From: Bacillus sp. V5-8f
GTDB taxonomy: Bacteria; Bacillota; Bacilli; Bacillales; DSM-1321
Length of the DNA stretch: 64,000 nt
NCBI RefSeq assembly: GCF_002863565.1
Contig: NZ_PGUW01000006.1
Location: forward strand, 98,580 to 162,579
Reading direction: 5' to 3'
Notes under the pieces: generated by a model
Told to the model about the DNA's origin: nothing
What the model saw: the letters and a program-made list of their open reading frames with translations, nothing else
Databases searched by the model: none
Part shown: positions 53,403 to 62,473 of the stretch, one piece after another
Position numbering within the stretch: the stretch's first letter is position 1
Layout of the letters: each line of letters opens with the position of its first letter
Position numbers and translations under genes: made by a program

Positions 53403-54002
53403 CTATTTAAACCAGCCTTTTTCTTTGGATTGTTTGATTGCTTCAATTCGGTTCTTGACTTCCAGCTTATCCAGGATCATTGAAATATAGTTTCGGACCG
53501 TTCCGGCTTTGATGCTTAGCTCTTCGGCGATTTCTTTTGTGTTTTTTCCGTCGGCAACCAGTTCCAGCACTTCTTTTTCCCGTTCAGTAAGCGGGTTTTC
53601 TTCACTGTATACATCATCCATAAGCTCCGGTGCATAAATCCGCCGGCCTGCCATGACGCTGCGGATTGAGTTTGCCAGCTCATCACTTGGCCCATCCTTC
53701 AATAAATATCCGCTTACACCTGCTTTTAGTGCACGTTGAAAATAACCTGATCGGGCAAATGTCGTCAATATAATGACTTTACAACCAAGGCCTTTTATTT
53801 CTTCAGCTGCTTCAAGCCCGGTTTTTCCGGGCATTTCAATATCCATAATGCAGACATCCGGCTGATATCGCTGTACAAGATTAATCGCTTCTTCTCCGTT
53901 GCCTGCCTGCCCAACCACTTCCATATCTTCTTCAAGGTTGAGTAGGGAACCTAAGGCTCCCAGTAGCATCCGCTGGTCTTCAGCAATAACAATTCGGATC
54001 AT
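53403..54002 (-). CDS. desR: Response regulator DesR (NarL/LuxR type)
   Basis: A 199-residue regulator. The receiver domain has IAEDQRM and the phosphoacceptor in VCIMDIEMPG (Asp54), with the conserved T (LTTFARSGY) and K (LLKDG). A LuxR-type helix-turn-helix follows: PLTEREKEVLELVADGKNTK and EIAEELSIKAGTVRNYIS. With desK and des beside it this is the cold-activated DesR, which when phosphorylated turns on des. Its ATG overlaps the desK stop by four bases. Translationally coupled and last in the operon. Confidence 0.93.
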   Translation of the reverse strand: MIRIVIAEDQRMLLGALGSLLNLEEDMEVVGQAGNGEEAINLVQRYQPDVCIMDIEMPGKTGLEAAEEIKGLGCKVIILTTFARSGYFQRALKAGVSGYLLKDGPSDELANSIRSVMAGRRIYAPELMDDVYSEENPLTEREKEVLELVADGKNTKEIAEELSIKAGTVRNYISMILDKLEVKNRIEAIKQSKEKGWFK

Positions 54003-55135
54003 CTCAATTCCTCCCTTTCGGACTTCTTTACGTCGTTTGGCACCCTTATGATCAGCGACGTTCCTTCTTCACACTTAATCTCCAGGCTTCCATTTACAAA
54101 CTCCAGGCGTTCCTTCATTCCTATCAGTCCGTTACCTTTCACAAAATCATCTTGGGACAAGTAACCATTTCCGTTGTCACGGACAGTAATGGCAGTTTTA
54201 TCCCAAGTTTGTTCGATCAATATTTCGCAGCGAGTGGCACCACTATGTTTTACAACGTTGGTTACAGCCTCTTTAAGACACATGCTTAATATATTTTCTG
54301 TGAACAAAGATACATTTGTTAGGGATACATCTGGTTCATTCGCCAATTCCATTTCTGCTGCTTTTAGTAGTTGTTTAACGTGAATGATTTCCTCTTTTAG
54401 CCTGATGCCGCGCATTTGCGATACCATTTTCCTGACTTCATTCAAGGCGGTTCGGGCAGTCTGTTGCACGTCTCTTAACTCAATTCTTGCCTGTTCAGGG
54501 TCCTTGTAGATCAATTTCCGAGCTAAATCACTCTTCAACCCCATAAGCGAGAGCTTCTGGCCGAGTGTATCATGAAGGTCCCGGGCGATACGCTGTCTCT
54601 CCTCTAGCTTGACAAGCTCAGAAATACGTTTGTTGGCGTCCTCCAGCTTTTCCTCCAGCTGGCCCAGCTCTTTTTTATTACGGATGCTAAAAGGAAGAAG
54701 AATGACACTAATCCAAATGATAATAACAAATGGCAATTGCTTTAAAAATAGTTGTTCTTGCAGAAAGAAGGTAAGATTGATGGACACAGTCGTTCCAACT
54801 AAATGAACTACGTATAAGGTGAGAAAAGCAATGCGATCTCTAATATTCCCAATTAAATAAGCGATAAAAAATGCGAAATAAACGTAGCTGTAAAGGAAGG
54901 TTGTCGTAATGGAAAAGCCTATGAGAATGCAAGTCCAAAGATAAACAGTCCAACCTCTTGAAATATATGCGGTACGATAGAAGATAAAGAATAAGATCGT
55001 TAGAAATATTCCAATGACTATTTTGAGAGTGGACGGAGATTGGAAGATAAAGTAAAAGGGAAGGATGCATAGAATAGTCCAAATATAAGGGGAAATCCCA
55101 GTGCTTTTTAGGGATAGCATATACCTTTTCAACAT
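53999..55135 (-). CDS. desK: Membrane thermosensor histidine kinase DesK
   Basis: A 378-residue kinase with about five transmembrane segments in the first 150 residues, a linker coiled coil (KKELGQLEEKLEDANKRISE) and a HisKA_3 domain with LEERQRIARDLHDTLGQKLS (His about 188). ATP-binding boxes are LKEAVTNVVKHSGA, VRDNGNGY and GNGLIGMKERLE. DesK senses membrane thickening on cooling and acts as kinase or phosphatase on DesR. I use the ATG at 55135, eight bases after GAGG; the eight codons before it lack a site. Operon with desR, but separated from des by a terminator. Confidence 0.92.
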   Translation of the reverse strand: MLKRYMLSLKSTGISPYIWTILCILPFYFIFQSPSTLKIVIGIFLTILFFIFYRTAYISRGWTVYLWTCILIGFSITTTFLYSYVYFAFFIAYLIGNIRDRIAFLTLYVVHLVGTTVSINLTFFLQEQLFLKQLPFVIIIWISVILLPFSIRNKKELGQLEEKLEDANKRISELVKLEERQRIARDLHDTLGQKLSLMGLKSDLARKLIYKDPEQARIELRDVQQTARTALNEVRKMVSQMRGIRLKEEIIHVKQLLKAAEMELANEPDVSLTNVSLFTENILSMCLKEAVTNVVKHSGATRCEILIEQTWDKTAITVRDNGNGYLSQDDFVKGNGLIGMKERLEFVNGSLEIKCEEGTSLIIRVPNDVKKSEREELR

Positions 55136-55294
55136 TTTGGTAACCTCTTTTTTTGGCATTTATGAAAGATGACCTAAAACTTTGCAATATTAGGGGACAG
55201 CTTCACAGATAATTACGCTGTTATCATATCACACAGTGACGTGCAAAGTCTTTTGAATGCACGATAAAGTTCCATTTCTGGATGGATAGTAAAA

Positions 55295-55341
55295 CTCCCC
55301 ATGTATGCAGGAACAATGCTGACCCTTGCATATATGGGGAG
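55295..55341 (-). terminator. des terminator
   Basis: CTCCCCATGTATGCA pairs with TGCATATATGGGGAG. On the minus strand the stem is followed by TTTTACT. It separates des from desK. Confidence 0.85.
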
Positions 55342-55356
55342 GAAGGTGTTTGCCCT

Positions 55357-56391
55357 TTATAAACCGTTTTTTGTCTGCGTCATGACATTTTTTAATTTGG
55401 AAGTAGACTTCACATCTTTAAATCCAACAAATCTTTTTCCTTCCTCATCCCATAAGCGGAATTTTAGGGAGGTTAAACTGGTGGCCAGAGAGATCGTCGG
55501 TACATTCTGTAAGGGGAAAGTATTGTCATGTACCACTTCAAGCTTGTAGTTAGGGACTCTAGGACTTAAGTGATGAACATGGTGGTAGCCGATATTTCCT
55601 GTCAGCCATTGCAGCAACTTAGGAAGCTTGTAAAAGGAACTTCCTTCGACGGCTGCTTTTACATACTCCCAGTTTTCATCTTCTTCAAAGTAAGAATCCT
55701 CGAACGTATGCTGCACATAAAATAGCCAGACACCGGCAGCACCTGAAATCCAGAAAATCGGTACCTGTACCAGAAGGAAGGACTCCCAACCAAGGGTCAA
55801 TCCTAATGCCGTAACCCAAATAGCGATTCCAATGTTCGTTAGGTAGGTGTTTAGCCGTTCCTTTTTTCTTGCTCCTTTTCTATTAAACCTGTTGGTGATC
55901 AGGAATACATAAATCGGACCTAACCCAAACATGATGAGCGGATTTCGGTACAGCCGATAGCCTACACGAGTCCAAAATGGCGCTGCTGTGTACTCTTCCA
56001 CTGTCAGCATCCACATATCTCCTGTTCCACGTTTATCCAGATTGCTGCTTGTAGCGTGATGAACGGAATGGTCGTGCTGCCATTGAGTATATGGGAATAG
56101 TGTCATCATGCCCGTTATCGTTCCTAGGACTTTGTTGGCCGTACGGTTTTTAAAGAACGAGTGATGGCAGCAATCGTGAAAAATGATGAAAATCCGAACT
56201 AGAAATCCAGCTGCAACCACTGAGAATGAAAGTGTAAGGAGATACGATATGGACAGGCTTTGATAAGCTAAAAACCATAACAAGAAGAATGGTATGAAAG
56301 TGTTGATAATCTGCCTGATGCTTTTATTGGTTTCAGATTTTTCATAAGGGGCGACTTGCTTCCTTAATGTCTTTGTATTTTGCTGGGTCAT
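55357..56391 (-). CDS. des: Membrane fatty acid desaturase Des (delta-5 type)
   Basis: A 344-residue integral membrane di-iron desaturase. The three histidine boxes are FHDCCHHSF (about residue 72), QHDHSVHHA (about 105) and YHHVHHLSPRVPNY (about 273), and at least four hydrophobic segments surround them. Des introduces a double bond into phospholipid acyl chains after a temperature drop. The gene lies just upstream of its regulators desKR, as in B. subtilis. A perfect palindrome at 56470-56486 is the likely DesR target. Length and motifs are complete. Confidence 0.94.
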   Translation of the reverse strand: MTQQNTKTLRKQVAPYEKSETNKSIRQIINTFIPFFLLWFLAYQSLSISYLLTLSFSVVAAGFLVRIFIIFHDCCHHSFFKNRTANKVLGTITGMMTLFPYTQWQHDHSVHHATSSNLDKRGTGDMWMLTVEEYTAAPFWTRVGYRLYRNPLIMFGLGPIYVFLITNRFNRKGARKKERLNTYLTNIGIAIWVTALGLTLGWESFLLVQVPIFWISGAAGVWLFYVQHTFEDSYFEEDENWEYVKAAVEGSSFYKLPKLLQWLTGNIGYHHVHHLSPRVPNYKLEVVHDNTFPLQNVPTISLATSLTSLKFRLWDEEGKRFVGFKDVKSTSKLKNVMTQTKNGL

Positions 56392-56469
56392 TGTATCAAT
56401 TTCCCTTCTTCATTTTTATTCTTATTTTTCATTATAAATGCAGTAAAATGCCATTTGAAGTAGCATGCG

Positions 56470-56496
56470 TCATGTAGCATACATGATAAATGTCAT
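56470..56496. promoter_or_regulatory. Candidate DesR operator upstream of des
   Basis: TCATGTA-GCA-TACATGA is a perfect 7-bp inverted repeat 79 bases upstream of the des start. A further half-site TGTCAT follows at 56491-56496. Position and dyad form suit a DesR dimer or tetramer site. Confidence 0.6.
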
Positions 56497-56618
56497 ATAC
56501 GGAAGGTTGTAATGTAAATGGTTTAACAAATGATGTATAATATAATCTGTTGAAGCAGCCGCTTTATTCATAATAACTGTACTTAAAATAGATTCAAAGT
56601 TGAAAGAGAGTGAACATA

Positions 56619-57335
56619 ATGGGCCGCAAGTGGAACAATATTAAAGAAAAGAAAGCGTCAAAAGACGCAAACACAAGCCGTATCTATGCAAAATTTGGAC
56701 GTGAAATTTATGTAGCAGCGAGGCAGGGAGAACCAGATCCGGAATCCAACCAGGCTTTAAGAGTTGTACTTGAACGTGCAAAAACATACAATGTACCGAA
56801 AAATATTATTGACCGTGCGATTGAAAAAGCCAAAGGCGGATCGGATGAAAATTATGATGAACTTCGCTATGAAGGCTTCGGGCCAAATGGTTCCATGGTT
56901 ATTGTAGATGCATTGACCAACAACGTAAACCGTACTGCGTCAGAGGTGCGCGCTGCATTCGGCAAGAACGGCGGGAACATGGGTGTGAGTGGATCTGTCG
57001 CCTATATGTTCGACGCCACGGCTGTCATAGGCATTGAAGGCAAAACTGCAGATGAAGCACTTGAAATCTTAATGGAAGCAGATGTAGATGTACGTGATAT
57101 TTTGGAAGAAGACGATTCAGTCATCGTTTACGCTGAACCGGACCAGTTCCATGCCGTGCAAGAATCGTTCAAGAATGCCGGAATCACAAATTTTTCAGTA
57201 GCAGAACTAACAATGCTAGCTCAAAGTGAGGTAACTCTTCCTGAAGACGCCCAGGCACAATTTGAAAAAATGATTGATGCATTGGAAGATCTAGAAGATG
57301 TACGGCAAGTGTACCACAATGTGGAACTAGCGTAA
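56619..57335 (+). CDS. yeeI: YebC/PmpR-family protein YeeI
   Basis: A 238-residue protein of the YebC family. It begins [20 protein letters not shown] and contains [20 protein letters not shown], the [19 protein letters not shown] signature and [14 protein letters not shown]. The [13 protein letters not shown] start is the YeeI variant rather than the MAGHSKW type. Family members have been described as transcription regulators and, more recently, as factors easing translation of proline-rich stretches; which applies here is not known. The start is the ATG at 56619. It has its own terminator. Confidence 0.92.
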   Translation: MGRKWNNIKEKKASKDANTSRIYAKFGREIYVAARQGEPDPESNQALRVVLERAKTYNVPKNIIDRAIEKAKGGSDENYDELRYEGFGPNGSMVIVDALTNNVNRTASEVRAAFGKNGGNMGVSGSVAYMFDATAVIGIEGKTADEALEILMEADVDVRDILEEDDSVIVYAEPDQFHAVQESFKNAGITNFSVAELTMLAQSEVTLPEDAQAQFEKMIDALEDLEDVRQVYHNVELA

Positions 57336-57357
57336 TAACCACAGTTTATAGAAAATA

Positions 57358-57410
57358 AAATGCACCCCAATTGTTTAGCTAATCCTAACAATTAGGGTGC
57401 ATTTTTTTAT
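57358..57410 (+). terminator. yeeI terminator
   Basis: AAATGCACCC..AATTG pairs with CAATT.AGGGTGCATTT, followed by TTTT. Confidence 0.9.
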
Positions 57411-57441
57411 TCCCAGTCGGTAACCAAACTTTTGTAACCGA

Positions 57442-57594
57442 TTATTGTGTCAGCCCATCCTCAGTTGCCATGGGCTGAATCTCATTTGTAGTACCCTTTT
57501 CATTTTTTTCATCTTTATTTTGTGCCTCCAGATGATCAAGCCGGTTATCAACAAATTGAGAATGTATATTGTGACTTTGATTGTCTTTTTTCAT
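57442..57594 (-). CDS. Small hydrophilic protein, about 50 residues
   Basis: A frame of 50 codons from ATG 57594 (53 from ATG 57603). AAGGAGG lies eleven bases before the first and two before the second, so 57594 is more likely. The product is very hydrophilic: KKDNQSHNIHSQFVDNRLDH, then a Lys/Glu/Asn-rich part and a C-terminus IQPMATEDGLTQ. Such small polar proteins are common in spore formers. I cannot name it. Confidence 0.55.
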   Translation of the reverse strand: MKKDNQSHNIHSQFVDNRLDHLEAQNKDEKNEKGTTNEIQPMATEDGLTQ

Positions 57595-57848
57595 CCGTCT
57601 CATTGCCTCCTTACGTCATAAAAAGATGAGTCCTGATTATAATTTGGAATTGAATTATAATTTATGCAATGTATTTTCTGTTGTCGATGGAGGAGATTGG
57701 TACTTTCCCATAATCTATACCGTAATGCTTATTTATTTGACAAAATGTAAATTGTAAAGCAAGTGAACAAGAATTATATCAGCTTTAACTGCGTAAGATT
57801 ACCTTTCCTTGTTGATAATAAAAAAAACGAATAACTAAGGAGGTATAT

Positions 57849-57995
57849 ATGAAGCAGAATAAAAATGTCTCAACTGACAGCCATGGTGGAGAAAAAGAAA
57901 TGAAATCAGCAGTACCTGGAATAGATAAGCAACCTGCATCAGAAAGTAACCGTTCCAACGAACAATGGAAGGGCAGTGCTTCAGAACGAATCTAA
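57849..57995 (+). CDS. Small hydrophilic protein, 48 residues
   Basis: ATG at 57849 follows AAGGAGG by five bases and opens 48 codons. The product is polar and disordered-looking (KQNKNVSTDSHGGEKEMKSA, then GIDKQPASESNRSNEQWKGS and SERI). No cysteines or hydrophobic segments. Unrecognised; the composition resembles small acid-soluble or other minor spore proteins, but no signature confirms that. Confidence 0.55.
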   Translation: MKQNKNVSTDSHGGEKEMKSAVPGIDKQPASESNRSNEQWKGSASERI

Positions 57996-58222
57996 TCCGA
58001 AACAGAAACTGCTTAAATATCAAAGAAATACAAAATTTATTAAGCAGTGTTTCCAAGGATTTTAGTTAAGCTATTTTATGTTGAGATCAACCACGCCACA
58101 TTACCTGTAATGAATGAAGTGCTTTATCTTTCGTCCTCAGTTGAAAAAGCAATGCGGTTGACTAAAGGTTTTAATAAAAATGTCTCTTATGAACCTAGAG
58201 AGTTACAATAAAAAAGAGCAGA
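57996..58222. other. Intergenic stretch, possible short gene remnant
   Basis: One frame ending at 58211 reads HATLPVMNEVLYLSSSVEKA followed by MRLTKGFNKNVSYEPRELQ, with no ribosome-binding site. It may be the 3' end of a lost gene. Otherwise nothing is visible. Confidence 0.25.
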
Positions 58223-58256
58223 TTTTAGAGTGCGATATCGATATCGCGCTCTAAAA
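58223..58256 (+). terminator. 34-bp near-perfect palindrome
   Basis: TTTTAGAG-T-GCGATATC directly abuts GATATCGC-G-CTCTAAAA, with no loop bases and one mismatch. CATTTT follows. It may act as a terminator for the remnant upstream or be a protein-binding palindrome. Confidence 0.5.
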
Positions 58257-58415
58257 CATTTTAACGACGATGTGAAATAAAAAATCGGGACCACACTTTT
58301 TATTTTTCCTATCGTGTTTATCCACCAATGGTTTAAATGGAAAATTTTTTACAATCAAAAAAAGGCGATATGACATTCAATTATTTAAAATGTAAAAAGA
58401 AGGAGGAATGAAGGT

Positions 58416-58904
58416 TTGTTGAACATACGAAATGTAAAAATGGAAGACTTACCCCAACTTATACATATTGAACATGTGTGTTTTTCAAAAGAAGAGGCTG
58501 CAACGAAAGAAGCATTTGAAAGAAGGATTAAATACATAGCGGATAGCTTTTTTGTAGCAGAACTAGACAGTAAGATTGTGGGTTTGATAAATGGACCCGT
58601 CATTAAAACATCATACATTACCGATGACCTATTTAGTGATATAAAGGCAAATCCAACTGCTGGCGGTCATCAAAGTATTTTAGGATTAGCGGTTTCGCCG
58701 AATTTTCAAAAACGTGGAGTCGCATCAGCGTTACTCGCACATTTAGAAAGGGAAGCAAAAATGAAAAAACGTGAAACGATGACACTTACTTGCAAAGAGA
58801 ACTTAATTCCTTTTTATGAAAACTATGGATTTCTGAACGAAGGTGTTTCCAACTCAGAGCATGGGGGACTAACTTGGTACAATATGAGTAATAAGCTATA
58901 TTAG
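58416..58904 (+). CDS. GNAT family N-acetyltransferase
   Basis: A 162-residue acetyltransferase. The acetyl-CoA pyrophosphate loop is LAVSPNFQKRGVASALLAHL (about residues 91-110; Q/RxxGxA form). MTLTCKENLIPFYENYGF gives the last GNAT strand and helix. The N-terminal part (RNVKMEDLPQLIHIEHVCFS) and a divergent central loop suggest an arylalkylamine-type acetyltransferase, but the acceptor is unknown. TTG start at 58416, nine bases after GGAGG. Stands alone. Confidence 0.88.
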   Translation: MLNIRNVKMEDLPQLIHIEHVCFSKEEAATKEAFERRIKYIADSFFVAELDSKIVGLINGPVIKTSYITDDLFSDIKANPTAGGHQSILGLAVSPNFQKRGVASALLAHLEREAKMKKRETMTLTCKENLIPFYENYGFLNEGVSNSEHGGLTWYNMSNKLY

Positions 58905-59085
58905 TTTGTTGTGATTTCTAGAGAATTCGGGCAATTAAGTTAGCTAGATTACGGCCACTCACAATATCTCCTTCTCTACCAACTATGATTACCAAAATGC
59001 TTAAGAAGGAGGGGCTAGGACGCCGGTTCTTATTTAATTATTTGACTGGGTAAGAGCCTGGATGTAAGGGATATAAATAACAGAG

Positions 59086-59421
59086 TTACTTATGGATAAC
59101 AACTGTAGTACCAATTGGAACTTTAGATGATAAGTCTAGAACATCACGATTTAACATTCTAATACACCCATGTGAGACATTCTTACCGATTGAAGACGGG
59201 TTATTTGTTCCATGTATACCGTAATGAGGTTTTGACAATCCCATCCAAAGCACTCCATATGGTCCACTGGGATTACGTTGTTTATTAATAATCGTGTATG
59301 TCCCGGTAGGGGTTGGTGATAATATTTTTCCAACTGCAATTGGGTAAGTCTTTATAAGTCTGTTGCCGTCAAAAAGTTTTAATTGATGTTGTGATGTTGA
59401 TACGTCAATCCATTTTGCCAT
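59086..59421 (-). CDS. L,D-transpeptidase (YkuD family), single domain
   Basis: A 111-residue catalytic domain with [20 protein letters not shown], the PTGTY segment, [12 protein letters not shown] with its conserved histidine, and the active-site motif SHGCIRM (Cys about residue 86). It lacks the LysM domain of YkuD and has no signal peptide, so it resembles the small Bacillus L,D-transpeptidases linked to spores (YciB/YkuD group). It would cross-link peptidoglycan through meso-diaminopimelate. The ATG at 59421 follows TTGGAG by eleven bases; the 12 upstream codons lack a site. Confidence 0.9.
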   Translation of the reverse strand: MAKWIDVSTSQHQLKLFDGNRLIKTYPIAVGKILSPTPTGTYTIINKQRNPSGPYGVLWMGLSKPHYGIHGTNNPSSIGKNVSHGCIRMLNRDVLDLSSKVPIGTTVVIHK

Positions 59422-59457
59422 GAAGATCAACTCCAATTGAATGAGTAATTCTGGCAT

Positions 59458-59896
59458 TGGTTAATAACGGTATGATTCAAGCTCGAAGTGTTTAACAATG
59501 AGAAAAAGACTGTAGAAATTGCTGTAGGGCACCAACAATTAAACAGTCAATCTTGAACTCCTGAGTGTCACATGATTTTCTAAGACAGCATGGTAATAGA
59601 AAAAAGGTGTATACCAAATCTAAACAGAACAAGGGAGTCCGGCTTATTCCCGCTTGCCTGCGATGCTTTTATGTCGTTGCCCTCCGACAATATAAATTAC
59701 GAGGTAAAGGTTACAAATATTCTAAAAAAAAGAAACACATCAATAAGAACAGTTTGTTTAAATATGATAAGTCGACCTTAATACATAGACAAACATATAA
59801 AAAAGTAAAATTGTACATTCTGCCAAATGATGTTAGTCCATCCGTAATGGTAGGAATGGAATATATTAGTTCCATAAAGATTAAGGAGGAATATTC
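59458..59896. other. 439-bp stretch without a supported gene
   Basis: A frame of 141 codons (59565-59990) runs through it and into the next gene, but it has no ribosome-binding site and a composition (Lys, Ile, Tyr) expected from AT-rich non-coding DNA. I therefore do not call it. The AAGGAGG at its end belongs to the Asp-rich gene. Confidence 0.5.
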
Positions 59897-60268
59897 ATGG
59901 CTAGAAGAAAGCGAAATCATAGTCATCAACGAAGTCATCATCGAGGTAACGGACGTTCGGATTCTGAAGCGGATGTGCGGTTTGATGTAGACCTGGACAA
60001 TGATTTTGACAACGAAATAGATATTAATAATCAAAATGATGTTGATTCCGAAAACAGAGTGAGAAATGAGGACAAAAATACAAACATTGCTAAAATCAGT
60101 AATTCAGGCAACTCCAGAATCGATCTCGACATCGAAGTAGATTCTGATTCTAATGCCCGGGTACGTTCACGTTCAAGTTCAGATGCTGATGCGGATGCAG
60201 ACCAAGATCAAGATTCAGAACAAGATCAAGAATCAGATCAAAATCAGAATGTTGACATTGATCTCTAA
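59897..60268 (+). CDS. Low-complexity Asp/Ser/Asn/Gln-rich protein
   Basis: A 123-residue protein with a basic head (ARRKRNHSHQRSHHRGNGR, residues 2-20) and a very acidic body. The body contains alternating Asp pairs: VDLDNDFDNEIDINNQNDVD, IDLDIEVDSDSNARVRS, then SDADADADQDQDSEQDQES and a final VDIDL. The pattern of alternating hydrophobic and Asp residues suggests beta-stacked or calcium-binding character; the rest is likely disordered. Spore-surface or biomineral-associated proteins can look like this, but I do not recognise a family. AAGGAGG lies seven bases before the ATG, which supports it as real. Confidence 0.7.
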   Translation: MARRKRNHSHQRSHHRGNGRSDSEADVRFDVDLDNDFDNEIDINNQNDVDSENRVRNEDKNTNIAKISNSGNSRIDLDIEVDSDSNARVRSRSSSDADADADQDQDSEQDQESDQNQNVDIDL

Positions 60269-60282
60269 TATTAACATTACTG

Positions 60283-60307
60283 AAAGTCAGCGAATGCTGG
60301 CTTTTTC
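60283..60307 (+). terminator. Terminator of the Asp-rich gene
   Basis: AAAGTCAGC pairs with GCTGGCTTT around GAAT (one wobble), followed by TTC. Confidence 0.7.
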
Positions 60308-60308
60308 A

Positions 60309-60629
60309 TATATTTGAATTAATCTTTATTAAACAGAAAAACGATTACCGAGAGATGAACATTATGGAGGACCCCGGTGAATCGCTTTTTAAACAAGTAT
60401 GTATCTAGTTTGGCAGGTTGGACTAACTTGCTCCCTTATAATGACCTTTAGGAAGTAAACTATACAGATGAAAATGAAAAGACTGTTGAATCCCAATTAC
60501 ACAAATATTGTACCCTCTCGTATAATTCGAAAAATAGTCAATATATGTTCGAACATTTTATCTAGATTGATATATATAATGATTAAGTAAGATATAACTA
60601 TTTTGGGATAATTCTTAGGGGGCTTTAAA
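60309..60629. other. Intergenic stretch without a supported gene
   Basis: I find no gene, repeat or clear promoter. ATTGATATATATAATG near 60570 is promoter-like but gives no good spacing. Confidence 0.4.
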
Positions 60630-61031
60630 ATGCATAACAGGATTATTAATGGTTTTCAGTATATCCTTAACGGTTCATTAATAATACTAGGACTCATGTT
60701 AACCTTAGCAATGATACGTGAATTATGGATGATTGTATTAGAGGTAACTGGGACAAGTTTAGAAGTTCATAATTTGTTACAGGAAATTCTTGTGTTTTTT
60801 CTTTATTTTGCGTTTCTATCCACAATCGTTAAGTATTTTAGAGAAGGGTATCATTTTCCAATAAGATACCTCTTATATATAGGTATAACAGCGACATTAC
60901 GTTTTATTATAGTAAACCGGGATGATCCCATGGATAACTTTATTTTATCTCTTGTGATATTAGTCTTAATGATTGCTTATTTTTTAGAAATATCATCTAC
61001 TAAGAATACTGAAAAGCGGCACGTAAAATAA
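60630..61031 (+). CDS. PsiE-like membrane protein
   Basis: A 133-residue protein with four hydrophobic segments. The second and third carry the phosphate-starvation-inducible PsiE pattern: LQEILVFFLYFAFLSTIVKYF, then EGYHFPIRYLLYIGITATLRFIIV. The family is widespread and its function unknown; the name comes from regulation in E. coli and does not prove Pho control here. CTTAGGGGG lies before the ATG. No neighbours are linked. Confidence 0.82.
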   Translation: MHNRIINGFQYILNGSLIILGLMLTLAMIRELWMIVLEVTGTSLEVHNLLQEILVFFLYFAFLSTIVKYFREGYHFPIRYLLYIGITATLRFIIVNRDDPMDNFILSLVILVLMIAYFLEISSTKNTEKRHVK

Positions 61032-61366
61032 AATACAAAAGCTTTATGTGGCCTGTATTGGAGTGAAATACTCAAGAAATATACATATCTTCGTGAACTC
61101 AACGGGGCTTACTTAAGATCAGTGCTGCTATTACGGCAGCCTGTTTTATTTATAGCACTAGGGTAAGGTTAGTTGATTAGAATATTTATTTTCCCTAAGC
61201 CTTAACAATAAAGAAGAATAGCCAAAAAATAAACCATTACCTTATGATTGCTCACATTTAACGGCAAATGAATAAATACTACAATATGAAGGCATTTGAT
61301 AGTGAAACGTCTAAACAATCTTTACGACAATTTTTTTGCAAGACTCAAGTTACTTTATCTTTGGGA
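61032..61366. other. Intergenic stretch with one hairpin
   Basis: GCTGC-TATTA-CGGCAGC followed by CTGTTTTATTT (about 61123-61151) is terminator-like and may end the PsiE transcript. Nothing else is recognisable. Confidence 0.4.
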
Positions 61367-61409
61367 CAAAAGAAAAAGAGCCATCCCCGATTATCTCAGA
61401 AATGGCTCT
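61367..61409 (-). terminator. tRNA-Ala terminator
   Basis: AGAGCCAT pairs with ATGGCTCT. On the minus strand the stem is followed by TTTTTCTTTT, just after the tRNA gene. Confidence 0.85.
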
Positions 61410-61430
61410 AATTCAATGGTTGTAAAGGTA

Positions 61431-61503
61431 TGGAGCATAGCGGGCTCGAACCGCTGACCTCTACGCTGCCAGCGTAGCGCTCTCCCAGCTGAGCTAATGC
61501 CCC
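61431..61503 (-). tRNA. tRNA-Ala (anticodon GGC)
   Basis: On the minus strand a 73-nt cloverleaf begins GGGGCATTAGCTCAGCTGGG. The acceptor stem GGGGCAT pairs with ATGCTCC (one G-U). The D arm GCTCAGCTGGGAGAGC and the T arm with GGTTCGAGCC are standard. The anticodon stem CTACG/CGTAG encloses the loop CTGGCAG, anticodon GGC. The discriminator base is A and CCA is not encoded. It is a solitary gene with its own terminator. Confidence 0.95.
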
Positions 61504-61597
61504 GTGTAAGTCACAAGAATTATTCTAGCTCCATTCTGAGAAAAAGTCAATAAGTTTTTTGAAAAAATATAAAGCCACTACAAATGCTCCAATAGCA

Positions 61598-62311
61598 TTA
61601 CAGATTTTCGATTTCTACTTTTGCTATCTCCTGGATATTGGAGACCGTATAATAAACATCCGTCGTTTTTCTTTTTTGGTCGACTGTTATTCTTAAGTGA
61701 AGAGAATGCAGGTTCTCTTCAAGATCTTTAATGCGGATATTTTTAACAGAAATCTTATTCTCGCGAATGTTTTCCATTACCTTCGCGATATCTTCTTTTT
61801 TATGAATAATCAGTTTTAGCATGATTTCTTTTTCCCGAAGCTGTTTCGGGCCGATTACCTTAAGCGTAGCAGGAATGATTTCTACACTGATAATTAATAA
61901 AATTACCCCGGCAATGGCTTCAATATAAAACCCGGCGCCTACTCCAATTCCGATGCCTGCTGCTCCCCAGATGATAGCAGCTGTCGTTAACCCGGAAATA
62001 CTGTTATTGTCACGCCGGAGGATTACGCCAGCTCCCAAAAATCCGATGCCGGAAACAATTTGCGCAGCAAGACGTAGTGGATCCATCGTCACATTTACAT
62101 CATCACTGCCGGGAAACATATACGCAGATTCAATCGAAACAACTGTAAGCAAACAACTCACGATGGAAATCACCAAGGTGGTTTTCAAACCAACAGGTTT
62201 TCGTTTTATCTCCCGTTCAAGTCCGATAATTAAACCCAAAACGGCCGAAATTCCGAGCTTTATCAATATTTGAATTTCTAATTCAGGGTCAAAAATCCAT
62301 TCCATTGCCAT
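61598..62311 (-). CDS. MgtC/SapB family membrane protein
   Basis: A 237-residue protein. The N-terminal ~150 residues form four or five transmembrane segments with the MgtC signature GLIIGLEREIKRKPVGLKTT, followed by AAQIVSGIGFLGAGVILRRD and GLTTAAIIWGAAGIGIGVG. The C-terminal ~80 residues form a soluble ACT-like domain. Such proteins relate to magnesium limitation and, in pathogens, to control of ATP synthase; the role in Bacillus is unclear. The ATG at 62311, with AGGTG six bases upstream, is preferred over the GTG three codons earlier. Confidence 0.9.
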   Translation of the reverse strand: MAMEWIFDPELEIQILIKLGISAVLGLIIGLEREIKRKPVGLKTTLVISIVSCLLTVVSIESAYMFPGSDDVNVTMDPLRLAAQIVSGIGFLGAGVILRRDNNSISGLTTAAIIWGAAGIGIGVGAGFYIEAIAGVILLIISVEIIPATLKVIGPKQLREKEIMLKLIIHKKEDIAKVMENIRENKISVKNIRIKDLEENLHSLHLRITVDQKRKTTDVYYTVSNIQEIAKVEIENL

Positions 62312-62473
62312 ATGAAACACCTACCATCTTTCAATAATGAAAATTCATGTTGATTAATTTTTTCCTTATACCCAAAGCTAATGATGTTAAATCTATTAAT
62401 TTATTATAATTGTTGTCTTGCATTTTAGACATTACAATAAATATCAGATTTAGTGAAAAAGAAGGGGAAATAA

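Noticed and set aside
59565..59990. 141-codon plus-strand frame before the Asp-rich gene
   Set aside because: No Shine-Dalgarno, composition of translated AT-rich DNA, and overlap with the better-supported gene at 59897.
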